From Plumapathes pennacea (Eukaryota > Cnidaria > Anthozoa > Antipatharia > Myriopathidae): a stretch of 64,000 bases of DNA. The position numbers were made by a program, and so were the translations under genes. Shown here in pieces: positions 56,894-64,000 of the stretch (within the stretch, counting starts at the first letter, position 1; each line of letters starts with the position of its first letter). The stretch lies in assembly GCA_964036295.1 (NCBI GenBank), contig OZ038464.1:8170001-8234000 (forward strand), written 5' to 3'. The notes under the pieces were generated by a model, which worked only from the letters and a program-made list of their open reading frames with translations, was not told where the DNA came from and did not search any database.

Positions 56894-57850
56894 ATGGAAA
56901 AGATTTATTACTCGTCAAAAGGATATTGGAAAGGACAATCAGCAATTAAAAGACTTTCTTCAGAAGCAAAAGTTAGTGTTGAAGAAGCTAAAAAGTGGCC
57001 AAATTTATTTTCCCCCACCAAATAATGTTCCAAGACCACACTGGATTATTTCAGAGCCAAACAAAATTCATCAAGCTGATCTCTTATTCCTTCCACACGA
57101 TGAAGTTGGAAGAAAAACTCATAAATATGCTTTGGTTGTTATCGATATTGCTTCAAGATATGTTGACGCAGAATCTCTCACAAGTAAGTCAAGTGATGAA
57201 GTATCAAACGCTTTCAAAAAAATTTATTTAACAAAAATTAAAATGGGTGAAAACTTTGATTGTAGATCCAGGAAGAGAATGTATAGGATCTGTAACAACT
57301 TTAATGAACGAAAAGAAGGTTGATATGAAACGATCAGAAGCCGGTAATCATAGAGCGCAGGCTTTTGTTGAGAGAGCAAACAAAACATTGGGAGAAAAAA
57401 TATTTAATCAACAATATGCTGACGAAATGTTAACTAAAGGCAGATCAACAAAGTGGGTAAATAGATTACCAAATAATTGTGTAAACTATCAACAACCACG
57501 TCACTCGATTAACTGGTAAAAAAGCAATTAATGCTTATCGAGATAAAAATGCTGAACAAAAATTCAAAAGTTATTCTCGACCTGTAGGATTTAATGAAAA
57601 GAGACTTGATGCTGGTGAAAAAGTGAGATATTTACTTTCTCCTGGCGAGGAAGAAGGAGGACGTGTGAGGAGAGCTACAGATCCTATATGGAGTACAAAA
57701 GTTTTTGAGTTAAAGAAAACTGTATTCTCCAAAGATCAACCAGTTTTGTACTATTTAGACGATGGACCAAAAAGAGGATTCGTCAGAGAAGAATTAAAAA
57801 TTATTTCAGAAGATTCAGAATTACCGCCAAAATTCGTATTGAAAGAATGA
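56894..57850 (+). pseudogene. Polinton-type integrase, U9, frameshifted
   Basis: GAAG form, so the first Asp segment (56976-57323) and the second Asp/Glu segment (57247-57519) are in different frames. The motif next to the second Asp is changed to VDPGREC (Phe to Cys). C-terminal part open from 57623. Confidence 0.88.
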
Positions 57851-57875
57851 TTTATATCACTTTTGATAATAGATT

Positions 57876-60051
57876 CTAAGCAGCAGCACTCGTAATTTTA
57901 TAATGACCGAGAGTTAAAGTGTCTGCCCCATTTGGTAATATGCATCAATTATCGTCATCAGCAGAAAGTGCAATTTTATTAACTCTTTGAGAAAATAGAT
58001 TATGACCATAAGAAAGTATTCTTCCCATCTCTCTCATTTGCTGTTTTTTTTCGAAAATAGAACTTCTCTCATATGATCCATTCCAATCGTTTTCTTGACT
58101 ACTTCCTTATTAATTTTTATACATTTGATATCGTCTTCTAATTCCAAAGATATTCCATACAACTTTGCCCTTAAACCAACAAACTCAAAAATCTGAACAC
58201 CATTTGTTTCGTTTTTGAACATTCCAACTACTTGTTTATTCAAACCAGATGGAATACCAGTTGGATGATCTTTTGAAATCTGACTAGTTGTCGAAATGTG
58301 TTTTCACATCAGGAGTAATATCTTTATAAAACTCCTCTGTTCAATTTCATAAGTCAAAGAATCTGTGTCGGTGAATAGAAGCCTTGCTTTGTCACCGTAT
58401 TTTGTCTTTATATAACCGTAGTGAAAATCATACATAATCAATTTACTAAGATCTAGAATGGCCATCCCAATTTAAATTGTAAGGTAAGGTAAGTCTTAGT
58501 TTTACCCATGTGAACCGCAATTTTCACTAAAAACGGTTCTCCCTCGATTATTAGACTTTTTGACCAACTTAGAAAATTGAGATTCATGAGTGGTAAGTCT
58601 AATATCCACTCGATTTCGAATATTTTCCATCGTCCTTCCAAAAAGAGAATTGTTCATGAGTTTGTAAAAGTCTTTTCTCGAACTTCGTCTTCCCATTCAT
58701 TCTCATCTTTATATTAAATGAAATGTAATCCTTCATAACATCTTTTTCATCAAAGGTGATCATTCTCTGTACCTTTTTAATCTTCAAACCCATCTTCTGG
58801 TAATATTTCAATAACTCATGATGAAGCACATATTTCTCTTTGTCATAAAAAGTAGAAACTAACTTTTCAACTTTGTTTATTTTTGTTCTCTCTGGTGCTA
58901 ATGGATAATCATTATGAAAATTGTGTAACTCTTTTGGATATTCCAAATCAAATTGATGGAGGAATTTTGTTCAAAAATCTACTCTTTCAAATATCATTGT
59001 TCATCTCATCTACAATATCTTGTGATACCCACTCAAAGTTTGAATACGGCATCTTTTTTGACATAGCTAATCCATAAAGATGTTTTGCATCCAAATATTT
59101 AATAAACGTACTTTTTAAATTTTTGTTATAATTCTTGATGTATTTGTTATTCGCCTTCGAATATCTCCCAGTAATCATTGATACTCCGCCTCTTATTCCT
59201 CTCTCAAACATCATAAACATATCATAATCTGTTAGTAATTCTGGTTCAGCTCCACTCTTCTTAAAAAATGCATCCCAAGTCAAACCAGGCGATGTGTAAT
59301 AGTGAGTAGGATCACGTCCATAATATTTCATACAAACACTTCTGAATTTTTCAAAAACATCTGCAAGAAGTAAAACATCCGTTCGTAAATAAAGATCATG
59401 ATATTCTTTGAAATTTTTCATATTGAAAATTTTCCAAATTTTTTGTGGATGAAAATCCACATGGAATATGTTCTTGAATGTTTGTAGTAAAAGATTTCTT
59501 ATCTGATTTTGACTTTGATTTTGATTTTGGTGTATCATCTTCATTTTCTTGTTTTTTCATTCCAAGTTTTAACAATCTTTGCTTTGTTTCTTCACTTATC
59601 TTAGACTCATCGTCTACAATCACTTTGTTGAAAGACTCAAAATTTGCGTAGATCACAAAAGGAAGTTTAAACTCCTGATAATAATTCTTAAACTTACAAA
59701 CTTTTTCATGAGTTGGCATTATAGCTATTGATCCTTCGTTTGAAAAACATATATTCTTATGTTAATCGAAATATTCGTCAAAAAAATGGTTAAAACAACT
59801 CCTACAAACATTCACCTTATTTGGATCTTTTGTATATTGACCCTTCAATAATCTCGACAATGAATTTATAACACAATAATGTCCTTCGTAAATAATAAAT
59901 CTATTACTTAATAACCAAATTCTTCTTTCACTGGTCTCAATGGAAAAAATCCTCCTTTCTCTCGTTGACAATCATCATATCCAACTACACAAATCTTATG
60001 TCCTGGATTATTTTTCTCAAGAATTGATGGTAACACGAGAATAGCACGACT
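57876..60051 (-). pseudogene. Polinton-type DNA polymerase B, U9, deleted
   Basis: Same 185-codon exonuclease III-motif A ORF as U6 (58987-59544). The eight-T run at 58043 and a lost T near 58341 break the C-terminal and motif C segments; the latter change is shared with U5. Confidence 0.86.
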
Positions 60052-60280
60052 TTAAAATAGCGTACGCGTACTGTACGTTAACTGACGTAATTTTTCAAAA
60101 CTCACTGGTTCCTGAAAACCATAGTTTTTGGGAATGATAGTAAAAGTAATAATGTTTTTATTTTTATGTTATTGCTTAGAGTTTACATTTGTTGGGAACC
60201 AAATATTACCAGTCAGTATACAATGTCTGTCCAAAAATATGTCAACCAAAACACCATTAAATCTTAATTGTTTTAAACAG

Positions 60281-60550
60281 GTTTATACTCAAGGAGAAAG
60301 TCCCACATACTGAGATTGGCAGTGCCAATTCAGCTGTTGTTCAACTTTTGGGACACTGCTGCAGATAGTACTGCTGATGCTCATCTTGCTGAAAAACACC
60401 CACATGATGATACTGAAGCTGAATGCCCTGCTGAAGGACACTCGCTTGATGGTCATCAAGAAGAAGCATCTGAAGCCAAACCTGTGGATGTGGGCCCACA
60501 AGCTGTTGAAGTCGCATGTTCTCTTGTCAAATCATGCTTGGGACAGATAG
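60281..60550 (+). other. Exon-like cassette, U10 copy (270 nt)
   Basis: Open in the conserved frame. Same CAAGGAGAAAG and CLGQIG variants as U6. Confidence 0.5.
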
Positions 60551-60663
60551 GTAAGTTTCAAAATTTCAAATATGACCAATAACAAAATAACAATATTACT
60601 GCCTCTCCTTTTCTCTGTGTACACTAAGCCACAAACCCTTGTTGAGCCGCATACATTATTTAC

Positions 60664-60695
60664 TACGGTCCTGTTGGTACCCTAACAGGACCGTA
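60664..60695. repeat. 12-bp inverted repeat, U10
   Basis: Perfect stem. Confidence 0.7.
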
Positions 60696-60782
60696 ACCCT
60701 GTTGGTTTTCTAGTTGGATTAAGTGATTCTGCAATTGACATATTTATTTTAAAACGTAGTACCAAATCTTTAAAATAAAAAG

Positions 60783-61738
60783 ATGGAAAAGATTTATTAC
60801 TCGTCAAAAGGATATTGGAAAGGACAATCAGCAATTAAAAGACTTTCTTCAGAAGCAAAAGTTAGTGTTGAAGAAGCTAAAAAGTGGCCAAATTTATTTT
60901 CCCCCACCAAATAATGTTCCAAGACCACACTGGATTATTTCAGAACCAAACAAAATTCATCAAGCTGATCTCTTATTCCTTCCACACGATAAAGTTGGAA
61001 GAAAAACTCATAAATATGCTTTGGTTGTTATCGATATTGCTTCAAGATATGTTGACGCAGAATCTCTCACAAGTAAGTCAAGTGATGAGTATCAAACGCT
61101 TTCAAAAAAATTTATTCAACAAAAATTAAAATGGGTGAAAACTTTGATTGTAGATCCAGGAAGAGAATTTATAGGATCTGTAACAACTTTAATGAACGAA
61201 AAGAAGGTTGATATGAAACGATCAGAAGCCGGTAATCATAGAGCACAGGCTTTTGTTGAGAGAGCAAACAAAACATTGGGAGAAAAAATATTTAATCAAC
61301 AATATGCTGACGAAATGTTAACTAAAGGCAGATCAACAAAGTTGGTAAATAGATTACCAAATAATCGTGTAAACTATCAACAACCACGTCACTCGATTAA
61401 CTGGTAAAAAAGCAATTAATGCTTATCGAGATAAAAATGCTGAACAAACATTCAAAAGTTATTCTCGACCTGTAGGATTTAATGAAAAGAGACTTGATGC
61501 TGGTGAAAAAGTGAGATATTTACTTTCTCCTGGTGAGGAAGAAGGAGGACGTGTGAGGAAAGCTACAGATCCTATATGGAGTACAAAAGTTTTTGAGTTA
61601 TAGAAAACTGTATTCTCCAAAGATCAACCAGTTTTGTACTATTTAGACGATGGACCAAAAAGAGGATTCGTCAGAGAAGAATTACAAATTATTTCAGAAG
61701 ATACAGAATTACTGCCAAAACTCGTATTGAAAGAATGA
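60783..61738 (+). pseudogene. Polinton-type integrase, U10, frameshifts plus nonsense
   Basis: Catalytic D, D, E in ORF 60865-61407. TAG at 61601-61603. Private Trp to Leu (STKLVNRL). Confidence 0.88.
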
Positions 61739-61764
61739 TTTCATATCACTTTTGATAATAGATT

Positions 61765-63940
61765 CTAAGCAGCAGCACTCGTAATTTTATAATGACCGAG
61801 AGTTAAAGTGTCTGCCCCATTTGGTAATATGCACCTTTTATCGTCATCAGCAGAAAGTGCAATTTTATTAACTCTTTGAGAAAATAGATTATGACCATAA
61901 GAAAGTATTCTTCCCATCTCTCTCATTTGCTGTTTTTTTTCGAAAATAGAACTTCTCTCATATGATCCATTCCAATCGTTTTCTTGACTACTTCCTTATT
62001 AATTCCTATACATTTGATATCGTTTTCTAATTTCAAAGATATTCCATACAACTTTGCCCTTAAACCAACAAACTGAAAAATCTCAACACCATTTGTTTCG
62101 TCTTTGAACATTCCAAGTACTTGTTTATTCAAACCAGATAAAATACCAGTTGGATGATCTTTTGAAATCTGACTAGTTGTCGAAATGTGTTTTCACATCA
62201 GGAGTAATATCTTTATAAAACTCCTCTGTTTCAATTTCATAAGTCAAAGAATCTGTGTCGGTGAATAGAAGCCTTGCTTTGTCACCGTATTTTGTCTTTA
62301 TATAACCGTAGTGAAAATCATACATAATCAATTTACTAAGATCTAGAATGGCCATCCCAATTTAAATTGTAAGGTAAGGTAAGTCTTAGTTTTACCCATG
62401 TGAACGGCAATTTTCACTAAAAACGGTTCTCCCTCGATTATTAGACTTTTTGACCAACTTAGAAAATTGAGATTCATGAGTCGTAAGTCTAATATCCACT
62501 CGATTTCGAATATTTTCCATCGTTCTTCCAAAAAGAGAATTGTTCATGAGTTTGTAAAAGTTTTTCTCGGACTTCGTCTTCCCATTCATTCTCATGTTTA
62601 TATTAAATGAAATGTAATCCTTCATAACATCTTTTTCATCAAAGGTGATCATTCTCTGTACCTTTTTAATCTTCCAACCCATCTTCTGGTAATATTTCAA
62701 TAACTCATGATGAAGCACATATTTCTCTTTGTCATAAAAAGTAGAAACTAACTTTTCAACTTTGTTTATTTTTGTTCTCTCTGGTGCTAATGGATAATCA
62801 TTATGAAAATTGTGTAACTCTTTTGGATATTCCAAATCAAATTGATGGAGGAATTTTGTTCAAAAATCTACTCTTTCAAATATCATTGTTCATCTCATCT
62901 ACAATATCTTGTGATACCCACTCAAAGTTTGAATACGGCATCTTTTTTGACATAGCTAATCCATAAAGATGTTTTGCATCCAAATATTTAATAAACGTAC
63001 TTTTTAAATTTTTGTTATAATTCTTGATGTATTTGTTATTCGCCTTCGAATATCTCCCAGTAATCATTGATACTCCGCCTCTTATTCCTCTCTCAAACAT
63101 CATAAACATATCATAATCTGTTAGTAATTCTGGTTCAGCTCCACTCTTCTTAAAAAATGCATCCCAAGTCAAACCAGGCGATGTGTAATAGTGAGTAGGA
63201 TCACGTCCATAATATTTCATACAAACACTTCTGAATTTTTCAAAAACATCTGCAAGAAGTAAAACATCGGTTCGTAAATAGAGATCATGATATTCTTTGA
63301 AATTTTTCATATTGAAAATTTTCCAAATTTTTTGTGGATGAAAATCCACATGGAATATGTTCTTGAATGTTTGTAGTAAAAGATTTCTTATCTGATTTTG
63401 ACTTTGATTTTGATTTTGGTGTATCATCTTCATTTTCTTGTTTTTTCATTCCAAGTTTTAACAATCTTTGCTTTGTTTCTTCACTTATCTTAGACTCATC
63501 GTCTACAATCACTTTGTTGAAAGACTCAAAATTTGCGTAGATCACAAAAGGAAGTTTAAACTCCTGATAATAATTCTTAAACTTACAAACTTTTTCATGA
63601 GTTGGCATTATAGCTATTGAGCCTTCGTTTGAAAAACATATATTCTTATGTTAATCGAAATATTCGTCAAAAAAATGGTTAAAACAACTCCTACAAACAT
63701 TCACCTTATTTGGATCTTTTGTATATTGACCCTTCAATAATCTCGACAATGAATTTATAACACAATAATGTCCTTCGTAAATAATAAATCTATTACTTAA
63801 TAACCAAATTCTTCTTTCACTGGTCTCAATGGAAAAAATCCTCCTTTCTCTCGTTGACAATCATCATATCCAACTACACAAATCTTATGTCCTGGATTAT
63901 TTTTCTCAAGAATTGATGGTAACACGAGAATAGCACGACT
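61765..63940 (-). pseudogene. Polinton-type DNA polymerase B, U10, deleted
   Basis: ORFs 62876-63433 (exonuclease III to motif A), 62392-62835 (motif B) and 62173-62355 (DTDS) are all present in separate frames. The eight-T run at 61933 is shared with U9. Confidence 0.86.
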
Positions 63941-63948
63941 TTAAAATA

Positions 63949-64000
63949 GCGTACGCGTACTGTACGTTAACTGACGTAATTTTTCAAAACTCACTGGTTC
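63949..64000. repeat. Start of array unit U11 (cut by window end)
   Basis: First 52 bp identical to the U10 start, so the array continues beyond the window. Confidence 0.95.

Larger units (their letters stand above)
56145..60059. repeat. Array unit U9 (3915 bp, mosaic)
   Basis: The left half is older class (GCATACG landmark, the ~28-bp CTGCATTTCTCTTTCCCAG segment retained, GAAG integrase). The right half carries the 3.9-kb-class polB deletion (junction near 59450). Confidence 0.92.
60060..63948. repeat. Array unit U10 (3889 bp)
   Basis: Closest to U6 in diagnostic variants although three units separate them (offset 13,278 bp). Confidence 0.93.
1..64000. repeat. Tandem array (macrosatellite) of Polinton-derived integrase/polB units
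   Basis: A landmark containing the 10-bp palindrome GTACGCGTAC recurs at eleven positions in the same orientation, and everything between successive landmarks is homologous apart from four insertions. Consecutive clean spacings are 3889 (U5), 3888 (U6), 3887 (U7), 3915 (U9) and 3889 bp (U10); U3 is 4739 bp. The unit start is arbitrary for a tandem repeat; I used the landmark because the window opens on it. Each unit holds only integrase and polB. The ATPase, protease and capsid genes expected in a full Polinton are absent, and no long terminal inverted repeat brackets a unit. Near identity between units and equal lengths point to recent duplication by unequal exchange or a similar process. 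Confidence 0.93.

Noticed and set aside
1-64000. Complete Polinton or integrated virus genome
   Set aside because: No packaging ATPase, protease or capsid gene is visible; only broken integrase and polB copies are repeated.

Overview
The window looks like eukaryotic, AT-rich, transposon-dominated DNA. The protein families (Polinton/Maverick integrase and protein-primed DNA polymerase B, plus two spliced DNA-transposon gene sets of types I associate with cnidarians) suggest a cnidarian, probably an anthozoan. That is inference. I see no confident host gene and no prokaryotic gene organisation.

The backbone is a head-to-tail tandem array. A landmark (GCRTACGCGTACTGTACGTT) recurs at 1, 17747, 22061, 26800, 42893, 46782, 50670, 54557, 56145, 60060 and 63949; I call the units U1-U11. 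Each complete unit carries, in order: a leader, a 270-nt exon-like cassette, a 12-bp-stem inverted repeat, an integrase pseudogene (+), and, 26 bp further on and convergent, a polB pseudogene (-) reaching almost to the next landmark. The fullest unit is U3 (4739 bp). U5, U6, U7, U9 and U10 are 3.89-3.92 kb because they share an ~0.83-kb deletion in polB. U8 is a 1.6-kb remnant. All copies share the same disabling changes (integrase frameshifts, an Asp-to-Asn change in polymerase exonuclease motif I). The array therefore seems to have grown by duplication of an already dead copy, like a macrosatellite, and not by transposition of live elements.

Four insertions interrupt the array, all inside polB. 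(1) 4525-17640, 13.1 kb, sits in U1. It has short imperfect terminal inverted repeats, subterminal CTAGAAATTTCTAG-like repeats, crossed internal inverted repeats, a fossil LINE reverse transcriptase and a few hypothetical ORFs. (2) 20440-21241, 0.8 kb, sits in U2 and holds a tRNA-like B-box hairpin. (3) 29347-35027, 5.7 kb, sits in U4. It is a TTAA-flanked DNA transposon with ~950-bp terminal inverted repeats and a three-exon minus-strand gene whose catalytic centre appears deleted. (4) 36238-41927, 5.7 kb, also sits in U4. It is flanked by a 6-bp GAATCG duplication, has 290-bp terminal inverted repeats, and carries a spliced DDE (integrase-fold-like) transposase gene on + and a spliced RING-type gene on -.

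The most noteworthy items are the conversion of an integrase+polB core into a tandem macrosatellite, the symmetric phase-1 exon cassette kept open in almost every unit, and the two-gene transposase+RING transposon.
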